Shown in pieces: positions 1-12,229 of a stretch of DNA of 64,000 nucleotides; position 1 is the stretch's first letter, and every line of letters begins with the position of its first letter. The notes beneath the pieces are model-generated. The model did no database searches. It saw only the letters and a list, made by a program, of their open reading frames with translations, and had not been told where the DNA came from. The DNA comes from Paraphaeosphaeria minitans (taxonomy: Eukaryota; Ascomycota; Dothideomycetes; Pleosporales; Didymosphaeriaceae). The translations under genes and the position numbers were made by a program. The stretch is from NCBI GenBank assembly GCA_015832175.1, contig WJXW01000016.1, forward strand, positions 372,001 to 436,000, given 5' to 3'.

Positions 1-552
1 TGTCGGAGGAAGCGGCGGATGGAGCCAAACACCAAAAATACCATCATGAAGTCACCCTCTGGAGTTGTTGTGTCTCTCAGATCCATGTCAAAACTCTACC
101 GGGTCGGCAACTAGGGAAAAGGCGAGGATAAGGCGCCTTCCACGGCGACGCCTCGGTTCCAATCGGATGGAAGAGACAAAGAAGGACAGGTCGTCCATAG
201 CCCGTGACTAGGAACTTGCCTTTTTTGCTTAAGCTGCAATCAACAGTACGTGTAATGTTCAGTGGCATTTCATGGTAAAATTAGCCAGCATCGAGCAATT
301 GAACATCATGTATAATGCAGGCTCAAGAGCCAGAGATTCTTCGATTCCAACTTCATCTTACTACAATGAAATACCGTACAGGAAGTAACGCACTCCGCCA
401 ATGCTTGCGAGAGGTGCAGCCATACTTAACACGTCTCGTGATCGTGTACAGTGGTCCCACATCGGACAATACCCACATGTTCATCTGTAGACTAGTTTTG
501 ATTGGGGAATAGCTGTTTCCCTAGATGCAGTGAACCCAGTATGCCCAACCAG
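1..552. other. intergenic, nothing recognised
   Basis: No convincing coding frame, RNA gene or repeat is visible here. The few short open frames lack family resemblance and proper start context. Confidence 0.5.
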
Positions 553-1872
553 CTATGTGACCGAGATAAGCTTGCCTGCACCATGCCAATTCACATGGCC
601 AGCAGCCAGGAAGACACCCTGCCGGAGCAGGTTCCGATCAGTGAGACTGGGATCAAAGCGAAGGGTGAATGTCGCACTTGAGGGGGCGTTTGGACTCGGG
701 ATATAGCCCGCTGGACCGGGGATGCCGATGGCCTCATGAGGTTTGATATCGAGCAAACACTGGGCTCGCAGACGCTCAATAGCCTCGTGTCGCTGCGCTC
801 CTGTGGCAGAGCTCGGCATGGTGAATGAAACGCGGATGGTCGCGCTCTGTGTCAAGTCGGCCAAGCCAGCTTCATTGTCTTGGTCGCGGAATTTGATGGC
901 GAAACCCGTCTGTGGAGGTGCATTGTCCTCGGCGGCATTGTTGGCACCGCCGTCTTCGGCAGGGGGCGACGGGAAGGAAGTAGTCCTCAATTCTGTTGGC
1001 GTCTCAATTAGCTCTCCTTTGTCGCCCTTGGTGATCTTGAGGATCTGCGTGTCCACTTCGGTCGAGCGCCATGTGACTGTGATTGTGGCCGTTGCCGTTT
1101 TGTCCGGCATATGGTCCTCAATGTTTGTACACCAGGCCACATGTGTGAAGATGTACAGGCCTTCATCAACATCAATGCCAAGGCTACCTCGTACACCAAT
1201 CTTGGCCTCGTAAGTCGCGAGTGTGGTCTTCTCGCGAGTCGTCTCGACGACCTTGCGGGCTTCCCCGGCAGGAATTTGTACGTCAAACATAGAAGAATGA
1301 GTCTCGGACTTGTGGTAGGACTTGTTGTTGACTTCTGTTTTGTTCATATTCGCGTGGAAGCCGAGAAGGGCACCCTTTGTACCAAGCTTCGCAAGTTGTC
1401 AAGATATGCTTCCGTGGAAATTGACGGTATTGACTCACAGGCAAATTTCCATTAACGCTGACGTCGAAGGTCTGCGTCAACGAGTAGTCTGCACCAGTCG
1501 TCACGGTGGTTGAATTTTGGAACTGGTTTGTAATGTCCGAGGTGCCCTCAAAATTATCGAACAGCTTGTCGTAATGGCTCTCCGACTCAATGACAGGCGG
1601 GTCGGTGGATACCAATGTCCAATCCGACTTGACATAATTGACAGCCTGGATAGCGCCGTAGAAAACTTCCGGCCAAGGCATAACGATGCCAAACTAAAGC
1701 AAATCGCCCGTCAACGGAGATGTTCAGACGTCGTCTAATAAAGGACTCAACTCACCACTGTACCGTCACTATCCTTGTATTTTCCCAAGGACTTCATCAA
1801 ATCAGTCAGGTTTTCCTGGTTGAAACCCATGTGTTCCAGGTCTGGATAGGTGGTGCGAGGAAGATCACTCAT
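553..1872 (-). CDS. putative aerolysin-like (ETX/MTX2-type) beta-pore-forming family protein
   Basis: Three exons were placed by splice signals: 1872-1756, 1693-1439 and 1386-553, joined in phase 0 across introns starting GTGAGT. The product is about 401 residues. No signal peptide is evident at the ATG. The middle of the protein, roughly residues 75-200, is a Ser/Thr-rich stretch of alternating polar and hydrophobic residues, beginning near the motif NSTTVTTGADYS and continuing through a FDVQIPAGEARKV-like strand. This pattern is known from the pore-forming module of aerolysin/ETX-MTX2 proteins, where such strands form the transmembrane beta barrel. The assignment is by pattern and is not certain; another beta-rich fungal family is possible. 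The frame is intact through all exons. Role, target and secretion route cannot be read from the sequence. It stands alone, with no partner gene nearby. Confidence 0.5.
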
Positions 1873-4800
1873 TTTGAGGATAAAAGAAGGCGTAAATTTA
1901 AAACTGTATGAGTTTGAGATGCAAGTTGTGCTGCCACTCTATGAAGCGATTGTCGTCGAAGCTCTGAAACGTTCCGGACTAAAGTATTAGGAATCCACTA
2001 CCGGTACTTATATGTTCTTGACAGGTTTGACATGAACGTTGATTGCAAGGCAATGTCCGCTTTGAGCAGACATGTCACCGCCCCAAAAACAAAAATCACA
2101 ATCCTGATTCAATAGTCTCTGCGAGGGCGGTAAGTCTAGAACGCTCGACGTGTACGAATTATTGAAGGTAGACCTGTTCAAGTCAGGTCAGCTAGCCACG
2201 ATGATGTCGAGCATGTGATATATACCGCTGAAATGCATGCACATACGACTAAGACAGCTAGACAGCGCGAGCTATGCTTCAAGAATTGACATATACTGAC
2301 AATAAACTTGAGACTATGCTTGAAATGTAATGAAGGATGACCTGTGAATATGTCAAGAGAAAACAAAGAAGCGAGCCAGCTTACCTACCTAGAAGCAGCC
2401 GATATCGAGCAACCAGTACCGGTAGCGAGATGCGAATTTAAGTCATGTCGTCTTGTCACCTCCCTGTACCGCCCAGGGCCTGGGCATGTCCCAGCGTCGC
2501 AACCACCTACCAGGTATCACCTTAGCTGAAATGGTTATCCCCTGCTCATCGTACAAGATACGTGAGACAGTTGGTGAGTCGTGGGAAATTGATTTTCGAA
2601 AATCCTCTCGGCTCGCTTTATTATTCGATGACTTTCCCGGACTGAAGCGCTGACCCGCACCCCGTAGCGAGGCTGTGAGCCAGGGGAGCTCATGTCGCTG
2701 TACGATTGTGGTAGTGCTCGTGGTTGTTGCCCGGTGGCGGCGCGTGGAAGTACCCCTGATTAGGTACCGTAGGTACCGGGGTGGGCCGTGCCGTGCTGGA
2801 GACAGCCGGATCAGGGCCTTTTGGTGGCTAGCTGAAAAACACAGATGGCTATCGAGGCTCGACAGCTTTCTTCGATCGCTGGGAAATGTGGCGTGCTTGA
2901 TCCTCACGCCTCTGAATATTACGAGGCCCTTATGCGCCATCTCACATCGCTCATGCTCGAAATGTTGCAAAGAAGCGTACCTTCAGCTGGACAGGGGTGT
3001 TAGCACTACCGTAGCGACCCCCATCCATCTCCACGACTCCGCGGAGCTCGGCAACCAACTTGGTTCTGGATGTTTGTCCAAGTTCGTATTCTAGAGTGCG
3101 TTTGAAGCACCGAATGCCTGCCTGGTCACACCTTCACTCTACGTGGATCCGAATGCGCTTAACCCTAACCTCGGCCAAACTAAAGAGCCAACTCGACAAG
3201 CCGAAATCGACAAGCCTAACTCGACACTCAGCTCTTCAAGCTTTGTGAGCACTTGTAAGATATGAAGCTGAAGTCGCTTATAACGTCCCTTGGTATTTCT
3301 ATGGTCAGTCCTCAAAGGACCAATTTTCTGACCAGAGCGATAAGAGCCTGGGCAATATCATCGTAAGAGAGGCCTTTAAACCGTCTTTTCAAAATGTGAA
3401 TTCACAAGTCCCTGGTGTGAGGGCACACCTGAAGAATCTACTGGAGCGTTCCACGGCTAATCGTAAGACGGTGAAGATGCAGTTATTTTACATACGGCAG
3501 AGTAGTTGTTGCTGATGGATACCTAGAGAAATTACTCGTGGAAGAACAGGGTCTCCAAGCCTAGTAAAGGTAGAAATACCGTGAGATTCCTTGACGCGGA
3601 ACTCATTGACGTCTGTAACGAATAGAGATTATGATCCTGAATGGAAGAAATATCTTGTGGAATAATGGACCAATCAAGAGCGGGTGGCATACTAAGCATG
3701 GGGAACTGAAGAGCCTTGAGCGATTGCACAGTTTCGGATAGTTCCTGTACGTGAGGGCCCGGCGCCAGAAGGATTTGGACATGCGTAGGAGCAAGTACAT
3801 AGACTATCCGCTGTTATTGGTGTTGCTGAGTACTGAGACAGTTGCATATATCCACAGTCAAGTTGATCTTGTCAAGCACGTCCTGTGGACGAGTCCAGGT
3901 AAAAGTCTTCTCCCGAACATATGAGCATAGTTTCTTGCGGCTCAGTAGTGCGATAAAGGCTTTGCCAATTGAAGCGTTGGAAAGGTCATGGGCCAAAATA
4001 GTATGCCAGAAGAAGGGCTCTACCAGCAATTGGAACTTCGGGGAGACTCGGAAGTGCGTTGCTTAGTAATCGACGGGGAGAATAGTGACGGCCATGAGAA
4101 AGACCTCGTGGGGGTGAGTAATGATTGGTGCCATGGGAGAGACGCAATACAAAGACGGGGAGAGAACACAAAGATCGAGGTCGCGGAAAGGAAGAGTTAA
4201 GTTACGAATGGATTGTCGTGCGGGGTGGAATAGAACAAGAAAGACACCTTAGATAACGGCCACTTATGAAATATTCTTTATCCTCGCTGCATCAGTATTG
4301 GGCTGTCAAATAGAAGCCCACCAGCGCTCTTCCCAATGATTCTGTCTACCCGCGTTGCCTCACTTCATCACAAGCCTACTCAAACCACATGTAACGATAG
4401 TGTGCATCTTGTGACTGCAAGGTACCGCCATTAACTCGGAGATCTTCCAGACCAAAACCGAAAAACTCCGAAGCTTTCTTCCAGATGATTACGAGTAAGA
4501 GTTTCTTGATGGCGGCAAGGAGATCATGCCCCAGAAGTTTCTAAGAGAGGTCTTTCCGGGGCGTTGCTTATCATACACCTCCTTAACAACTGAGGAGACA
4601 GGTCAAGCACTCCCCAGAATCGAGAAATTTTTTGAAGAAGAAGGCCCTTTCGAGTATGATTGACCTGCATTGTGTGACGGAGCTAGTTTCGCCAGTGCCG
4701 AGGACCCGGTAGGTATCGGTATCAGTATCAGCTTCAGTATCGGCACGAGTATCGGCATCGGCATCGGCATGTCCTGCTACCCCTCTCTGTGCGACGTTCT

Positions 4801-5424
4801 GTGTTAATCTACAAGCTGACCTTCAAAGGTTCTGCCTGGGTATCACAGCTATGAAATGTTGCAGTACCCAACAGGAGGACATTGAGTTACCGAGTACTAT
4901 CCTCCAATACTCACCGCATCTAGACATGACTTCGGTCGCATGTCGTGATTGGAATTACGCTCGCTTATCGAACGGAATTATTCCGCCAGGGCCATATCGA
5001 ACTTGCGTACATGTATTTACTGGCGGGGGAGAGCGGCGGCGGAACGCATGATATCCCAGGTCAACATGTAGACGCGCAGTCAGCTAAAACGCTTTATGTC
5101 GGCGAAATTGACGGCTCCCTGCCAATATACTAGGTAGGCTACTGCGTACATGCCGCATGAATCCGCTTGGCCCTCGGCAGCGAAACCTTGCGGAAATGGG
5201 CTCTAGATAAGACAAGTCGCAGACTGAATACATAAAAACTATGCCGTAATCCACAAAGTCTCATTTAGTCCACTCGACCATACCTATCATCGCCTGCATG
5301 CGTATGAGCTCGGTGACGGACGACTGCGCCCGCTTAAAAGGTTGCTAAGCAATAGGTACTACACCGAGGAGAAGCTCTGCACCGTAACACAAATCTCCAA
5401 ACCATCAGATCGCTTCTCACCAAC
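1873..5424. other. long intergenic region, 3.5 kb
   Basis: I see no supportable gene. A minus-strand open frame around 2443-2970 has Arg/Ser-rich composition and no recognisable domain. A short minisatellite of GGTATC/GGCATC hexamers lies at about 4709-4770. The last 100 bases form the promoter and leader of the nitrilase gene. Confidence 0.45.
4709..4770. repeat. hexanucleotide minisatellite
   Basis: Imperfect tandem hexamers of the type GGTATC, AGTATC and GGCATC are read directly. There is no sign of coding function. Confidence 0.75.
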
Positions 5425-6477
5425 ATGTCTTCGCGAATACTGCGAGTGGCCGTCACTCAAGCCGAGCCAGAGTGGTTCGACCTCCAAGGCACCGTCGACA
5501 AAACAATTTGCCTCATGGAAGAGGCCGCCAGCAACGGCGCAAAACTTATTACCTTCCCTGAAGTCTGGATTCCCGGATACCCAGGCTGGATATGGTATAT
5601 TGACCGTTCCCAAGACCATTCGAGCCTCACTGATCCCCTATCAAGGGCACGTCTCGTCGACCCAGCGCTGGGTGCCCGCTACATTCAGAATTCCATGTCC
5701 GCCACTGGTCCTGAAATGCAGATGATCCAAAAAGCCGCAAAGCAGCACAACATCGCCGTCGTCCTCGGCTTCTCGGAACGCACACCCTCAAACAGCCTCT
5801 ACATCTCGCAAAACATCATCTCGCCTGGCGGTGACATCCTCCTCAAGCGCCGTAAAATCAAACCCACGCACATGGAACGCACCATCTATGGCGACGGATC
5901 CGGCAGCGACCTGACTAACGTGGTGGCCGTGGATTTCGGCGGCATCGTTGGCACCGTCAAGATCGGGACTCTCGCGTGCTGGGAGCACACGCAACCCTTG
6001 CTCAAATACAATACGTACGCGCAGGACGAAGTCGTTCACGTGGCAATGTGGCCGCCGCTCCATGCTTTCGGGGCCCAGCCCGCACCCGAGAACCCGGGGC
6101 TCTTTAGCATGAGCCACGACGGCGCGTATGCGCTTTCGACTACGCACGCTATTGAGGGCGGTACCTTCGTTCTGTACACCACTGCGGTGTGCACAGAGAA
6201 AGGGATCGATACGTTTGACTCTAAGCAGGGGTTGATATTCCGGGAGCCGGGCGGTGGGCAAGCTGCGGTGATTGGGCCGGATGGCCGGCGCTTGACGACG
6301 GAGCTGGAGGGTGGCCCGACGAAGGAAGGGATTCTGTATGCAGATTTGGAGCTGGATAAGGGGCTGGGTGTAAAGGCGTTCATGGATGTAGTGGGGCACT
6401 ATGCGAGGCCTGATTTGCTGTGGCTGGGCGTGGACAGGCAGGAGAAGAAGTACGTGGTGGAGAGGCCACGGGAGTAG
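5425..6477 (+). CDS. nitrilase (carbon-nitrogen hydrolase family)
   Basis: A single-exon gene of 350 residues, the usual length for fungal nitrilases. The catalytic triad of the family is visible: Glu46 in [10 protein letters not shown], Lys144 in [11 protein letters not shown] and Cys185 in [10 protein letters not shown]. Known chemistry of the family is conversion of a nitrile to the carboxylic acid plus ammonia through a cysteine thioimidate. The tetrapeptide CWEH after the nucleophile favours a nitrilase over cyanide hydratase, which I recall as having CWEN; this is recollection of family patterns, so substrate remains open. No signal peptide or membrane segment is present, so it should be cytosolic. 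The ATG follows a short leader and gives the expected N-terminus ([12 protein letters not shown]). Nothing in the neighbourhood supplies a dedicated nitrile pathway. Confidence 0.9.
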   Translation: MSSRILRVAVTQAEPEWFDLQGTVDKTICLMEEAASNGAKLITFPEVWIPGYPGWIWYIDRSQDHSSLTDPLSRARLVDPALGARYIQNSMSATGPEMQMIQKAAKQHNIAVVLGFSERTPSNSLYISQNIISPGGDILLKRRKIKPTHMERTIYGDGSGSDLTNVVAVDFGGIVGTVKIGTLACWEHTQPLLKYNTYAQDEVVHVAMWPPLHAFGAQPAPENPGLFSMSHDGAYALSTTHAIEGGTFVLYTTAVCTEKGIDTFDSKQGLIFREPGGGQAAVIGPDGRRLTTELEGGPTKEGILYADLELDKGLGVKAFMDVVGHYARPDLLWLGVDRQEKKYVVERPRE

Positions 6478-7954
6478 CAGTAGATAGTGGCTAGACTTTT
6501 GAAATACAGGCGTAGTTGCTCGATTATGGAGCTTCAAGTCTATTAGCAAGTGTAAAGAAAATGTGTCGCCGAAGTTTGAGTGAATAAGATATCACGTGCA
6601 TTCACTACTCAAGCTTCCCTGCTTCTCACGAAGTTCGAACATCATTTCCAGATGCATTTCAAAGCACTCCTTGTTATACTCATATGTCACGGCGATTGAC
6701 AATTCAACTCAACCCTCAGAGCAAATATCACTTGGACATTCAATGCAATTTGAGATATATGGTGTATTCGTGCTGGCGTATTGAAGCCAAATGGCGGCGC
6801 CCGAATAAGTAAGTATTTAGCAGAACGCGGAATAAGTCACAGTAAAGGAGTCAAAAATGCGACTGCTGAATAGAACGGATACGTATTGATGTGAAAAGGC
6901 AAAGCTCAATATGCACGAGGTGCGCGTATAGGAATGGCGAGGTAGCTCACAGCCTTTTCAGCACAGTGCCGCACGAAAGCCATTTCAGATACGGACAACT
7001 AAAATTCGACGAAATCTGTCCACCGGTGCGTGCAAACGGCACGCATATTCGAGCCGACACAATGAACATTGAGCAACGGCAAGAGAACCGTAGAATGCCC
7101 CAACCCCATGGTTCGTCTCTTGAGGAAATCGGAAAGAATCCGAAGAGAAAAACTGAACCACGTGGAAACTATTGTCCCGCAGAGAGGCAGAAGATAGTCC
7201 ACTATCATGAGCCCTGCAGACGATCTCTCAGGACCAACGCCGATACGCATATATCTGCAGCTGCAGCGATCGACAAAATCCCACTTGGAGCGATGGTGCC
7301 AAGTGCCACCTTCGAACGTTCAGTTGGCAGAAGTCCGGCACGTTTGCGGTGCCAGTAGGCGGTGAAGTGCAGTCTCAGCGCTCAATATCTCCACCTTCTT
7401 CACGTTAATCCGGCAGGTAGAATGATCCGGCGCATACATGTCCAAGCCGATTCAAATTCGCGTGATAGCATTTGTGACCGCCACTTTGTCCGAGGTGGTT
7501 GGGATGATCTGGGCCGCTACCGCGGCCACATCCGCAGCTATAATGATTGGTTCAACTGCGGCTGAGCCAAACTCTTTATTGTGGAGTGTCGCGGCATCAA
7601 CGTGTGTGCGAGTATATTGATGTGTTCTGGTACTGCAACGGAGTACGCAGACGCGCCCGTAAAGAGGGATACGGTTAGAAGCTGATAACCGTCCTTAGTT
7701 TTGTTTAGGTACTTTGTTTCTTTCCAACAGTGTAGAGCTCACGCCTAAGCGCATGTGTAGATACATACATCCTTTTGTCTTAAGAAAGATTCGGCGAGAC
7801 CGTCTTGAGAGATACCCAGGGTGCCGGATTCCAAAAAAAGTAGGAATCGATTAAATCAAGACCATGTTGCGCTGAGATCATTTAACAGCATAGTGTCAGA
7901 CTTGGACAGAGGACAAAAGAGAAAAAGCCTTGCAGTACTGGTCACCCATGCAGA
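6478..7954. other. intergenic, nothing recognised
   Basis: About 1.5 kb between the nitrilase and P450 genes, which converge on it. Several short plus-strand frames (for example 6891-7358) have no family resemblance. No repeat is evident. Confidence 0.5.
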
Positions 7955-9662
7955 TCAAGTGACTACCTCTTTCATCTTGATCCTTAGCCCACCTTTAGGC
8001 CCGCTTGTAATCCCGCCTGCAATCTCGAGCGGCTTATCTGGATCCTCCAACTCCATTTCAAACCGCCCCACGAGCGCCGCCAACAGACACGCGAACTCTG
8101 CTTTTGCGAAATCCTTTCCAATGCAGCTCCTCGGCCCGTGCAAGAACGTTGTGACCGCATAATTCGACTCCGCGCCTCCAGTGTTTGCCTTGCCTGGTCC
8201 CATCCACCGCTCAGGATTGAACTCCTTTGCATCAGATCCCCAGAGTGCGTTGGACGTGTTGATTGCCCAGGGACAGATGATAATGGTAGTGCCTGCGGGA
8301 ATGAAGTGGCCTTGGATGGTAACGTCGCGCTCGGCTTCGCGGAGAGTGAGGGCAACAGGCGGGAAGATGCGGGATGTTTCGTTCAGAATGGCGTTGAGGT
8401 AGGGCAAGTGGTCGATGTCGGTGGAGGAGACCTGTGCGGTGGGGTCGCTGATGGCGGATATGTTGGTGCGAACCTCCTCGCGCAGACGCTTTTGCTCGGC
8501 GGGATGTTTGCAGAGGAGGTAGACGGCCCATGTGAGCGAAGTTGCGGTTGTCTCGTGCCCCGCGGCCAGGAAAGTCATGAGTTGGTTTACCATGTCGTCG
8601 TCTGTGAAGCCACCGGACTCGATGGCAACGCTGAGGATGTCGAAATCCGCGCGCTCACCCTTCTCCAGTTTCGCGCGTTTTGAACGGACCAAGTCGGCAG
8701 AGACGCGCTTGATAGTTCGAATGGCTTCTTTGAACTCTTCGTTGCGCTTCACGGGAAGAGCTAGGAGTAGCCACTCAGGTAGGAACATTGACGCTACCTG
8801 CATCACCTTGGCAGCGGTGCTGGGCTTGAAGATAGTTTGGTAGGTGACGTTGAGCTCGTTGGTCGGATCTGCGATCGCATTGAAATCCTGCCCCATTCCC
8901 GCCAATCCGATAATGTCAAGAGTTGCCCGAGAGGCCCAGTCGCGGATCTCAACTACTGAGGTCGAACCAGTCTTCATCTCGTGGGAGATGGCGTTCGTCA
9001 TCTCGACAGACTTGTCCCAAAACACGGGATATAGATCTTTGATATGGCGGAACGCAAAAGCTGGCATGAGGGCTTTTCTTTGACGCTGTAAGCCGTTAGT
9101 ATTTGCTCCGCGCATTAGATTATTCTTCTTACCTTGTGCTCGTCGCCCTCTGCGACAAGAGCACCAACGCCAAGTAGCCTCCCAATGCCTTTCCTCACGC
9201 GCTCGGGTTTAACAAACTCATAGCTTCTCTGCACCAGTACCTCTGCCAAAGCTTTGGGGGTAGTAATCAGAACTCTCGGTTCGTTGAACAGCCACCGATA
9301 GTACAAGACGCCATCGTTCGGAACCGTATCGATCCACTCTCTTTGGGGCTCACCACTAGGTTCTTTAAAAATGCGTTTCCAGTTCCCTGCAATGAAATTT
9401 GCGTCCTGGTTAAGTGAGCTTGACGACCCGCTATGCGAGTAGAACTGATACGTACGGGCGCTTGTGGCAAATGACGCAACGGACTAAAGAGCAATGGGTA
9501 CACAAGCGTCCCCCAGCAGAACCGCACAAAGATCCCTAACATCGCCAACTCTATGGTGTTCCATACCGCACCTGTACTCAAAGTCGCCCCCGGCACATAT
9601 CGTTGGGTGAAAAATGTGACTGCCGCAGCGGCCACGGTTATGGCCCGCTTTGAAATCGCCAT
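7955..9662 (-). CDS. cytochrome P450 monooxygenase
   Basis: Three exons: 9662-9456, 9405-9133 and 9085-7955, both joins in phase 0. The second intron has GTAAGA, a perfect TACTAAC branch site and TTACAG. The first intron acceptor was chosen at 9406 because it keeps the frame and yields the expected P450 sequence (DANFIAGNWKR). The protein is 536 residues. An N-terminal hydrophobic segment (about 35-60) should anchor it in the endoplasmic reticulum. Motifs: I-helix AGHETT at 335-340, K-helix ETSR at 396-399, PERW at 451-454, and the haem loop FLHGPRSCIG at 474-483 with Cys481 as iron ligand. All are intact, so an active monooxygenase using electrons from P450 reductase is expected. The substrate cannot be told. 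No biosynthetic enzymes adjoin it, so a cluster role is unsupported. Confidence 0.93.
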
Positions 9663-10630
9663 CAATATTGTCGTCGGTCTATGCGAGCTGTTCGAAACGC
9701 AAACAGGAAGTATGAGATGTTGGACTAACGGGGAAGAATTCAATGTCAGTTGCACGATGAGGTGCGATAGATAGACTATAAGCTTATATCTAGTGCCATA
9801 CGTGGATGGTTTCGTAGCGTTGACGCCACCAATGGGATGCGCGTCATCAGTATCGGGCTAGCGCGGATCGGCCACGGTTGAAACAATTGCGCCGGACGAA
9901 AAGCAAGTGGACAATTCATATGCATGGACGGGCAAATCGCAAAGCTAACCCGTTTTGGGAGAGTTCATGCAGTTGGGTCGTGTGGAAGCCTAGCTGCTAT
10001 TACGCCGAGTAGCTGCGATACGATTTGATACCGGAACGAGAGGTATATCGTTTTGTTACGCAAACTCCGAGTGCGGCTCGGCTACCTACCTAACCTGGCT
10101 GCGAACTATTCGGCCCATCTTCCGGGAGCTCCAGAAATCTGGCACAGTGGTCGACAAGAGGCCCGTGAAAACAATGCAGTACAGAACTACAATGTTGGAC
10201 AAAGCTGTCATATTGTTCCACGCAGCAGTTCCCTTTTTTCGGAGCCACACAGACCCTCAATGGGCCGACGCAGTAGATGTAGAGGAATGAAATTTAACAG
10301 GGTCATATCGTAAGCAATACTTTCTAGGCTAACTTGAGGCCTTCTAAAGTGCTCAACGAGCGTGCCTTGCTACTTCGTAAATTGATAGTCTCGTGTCCGA
10401 ACGGTTCTTCAATGTGGCCATCGGAGGAAATGCATACAAACAAAAGATCAGTCAAATGCTCTTCCTGTAGGAAGTTGCTTTTATCAGCGAAACCAATACC
10501 ATCAACGGCTTTTGGCTATACAGGGTGCTCGAGTTCTGGAAAATTTAAGAGAGAGCCACGGGTGGCTGATCGTGACTTTGATAGCAGTATTATTGCGGTG
10601 GTTAGTGACGAGAGGAAGTGCTTATTACTT
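9663..10630. other. intergenic, nothing recognised
   Basis: Upstream region of the P450 gene, likely holding its promoter. No coding frame with family resemblance and no repeat was found. Confidence 0.5.
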
Positions 10631-11498
10631 TTAGCTGCCTGATATGCAAGAAAAGGCCTGTCTAGATAAGGCATTTGTATCACTGGAGATTGTATCCAGT
10701 TCGTCCCTTGTTACCTCGTTGTTATCTGTCTCGTAGGTTGGGTGGTTGGCACAGTGAACCCTCTGCTCAGCGTTAGCAAAACCATGCGATGATGGTATTT
10801 GCGCTCTTGGATTCGTCTTCAGCACTGTGCTCGTCACCACCCTCAGCTTGGACATCTCTCCGTGCTCTTCACCGTATTCCCGATCTGCATGTCGACCTGA
10901 TGCAGTGGAATTACGCCCCTTTCCGAAGCCCTTCTTCCTCAACTTCACATCAAATGGTACTCTGTAGTGTCTGCGCTGTCTCAAGCACTATCCCCTGTTG
11001 AGTAAGTCCCTGCTCAAGTCGTGCCGCAAACGCGTTCCAGGACTTGGGCAATGTGTCTCCATTTTGTATCTGCGGATTCCAAGAAGTTATCTCCTGGAAA
11101 ATTGCGAAGGCTTGGCTGGCCTTGGTGCGCTCGTCCTTGCTGCTTCCACCCTTGGGCACGTGGGAGATGTAAAACTTGGCAACGCGGTCATCGGAAGGTT
11201 TAGTTGCTACATTGCACCCTGGACAAGTACCTACGTCGCCAAGCAGACATACAGAAGTAGCCCTCTACATGCGACATTTTGTACCACCATGCATAATTGC
11301 AAGTGATTGTGTTGCCTCGGAGCTGTCCGATTTCTGGTGGTGGCTCATCCGGATTAGTCCAACTTTTTCCAGGGGATGATTCGAGCAATGCGTAGATGTC
11401 GGGAAAACCAAGGGTCTGTTCGTTCCGGGTGTGATCGGTGATATGTCATCGGGACCTTGCCGGATTAAGTAGTGCCGGGGATTCAAGGATGGACCCAA
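10631..11498 (-). pseudogene. candidate decayed gene of unknown function
   Basis: A coding-like minus-strand reading runs from about 11498 to 10950 in one frame, interrupted by an in-frame TAG near 11265, and then continues in another frame from about 10975 to 10631. The composition is protein-like throughout, with a CPGC pair at about 11215 and charged, Lys/Ser-rich stretches. There is no good ATG at the start of the readable part. I recognise no family. A single nonsense change plus one frameshift would explain the pattern; unspliced introns are the alternative. Confidence 0.35.
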
Positions 11499-12229
11499 TG
11501 TTCGGTGCGATTATGATTCTAATGTCACTAATTAAGCTCTTATTTGAGTGGCTTTTACTAGCAGAAATAAACCCTGTTAGTTCTTATTTAGACCTATGTA
11601 TACTGCCTCTTTACCTTTTACCTCTTTAAACCCTAATTACAAAAGCTAGTGTTCAGTACTGCTGGGCACCTATTTCCTATAATTAATCAAAGCCCTGTAA
11701 GCCCCTACTAACCACGGCTAAGGCGCTAACATTAACCATACCCTATCCTTCAGATCACAGGTGTCAATCATGGGCGTACCAAACAGACCCCAAGATGTAC
11801 GCTTATCGTAAATCTGCTCTAGCCTTGCCTTCTACCTACCTCTCTCTGTCTCTGTAGCATTCTTTGATACCATCTTCTGTGGCTGGTGGCACACTTCTTC
11901 ATGGGCGTCTTAGCTGGAGTCGATGTGTTCTTGTCGCTCCCGCTATCCTTTCTTGTGGATTGACGCTGAGTAGAGAAACCTTCTTCATTGGTGGCGGACG
12001 TGGACGCAAGAACTAGCTATTCGACTAGATAGCTCCCTACATCGCGCCTTCTTGCTCTATCATACAAACCTAACAGAAGACAGAGGAGATGTGTCACAAC
12101 CACTGCCGAGGCCCCGAGCTGCAATGCATCAATTGTAGTTTTTGCTTTCCTGCAGAGTAACCCAGGACTTACGATTCGACTGCAAACATCAAGAAAGCCA
12201 TGGGGATCGACCGAGAGACTTTGCAAAGA
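11499..12229. other. spacer with a short AT-rich stretch
   Basis: An AT-rich block at about 11510-11760, rich in TTA/TAA, stands out from GC-balanced surroundings and looks like a short RIP-degraded repeat relic. I could not assign a family. The rest is featureless. Confidence 0.4.
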
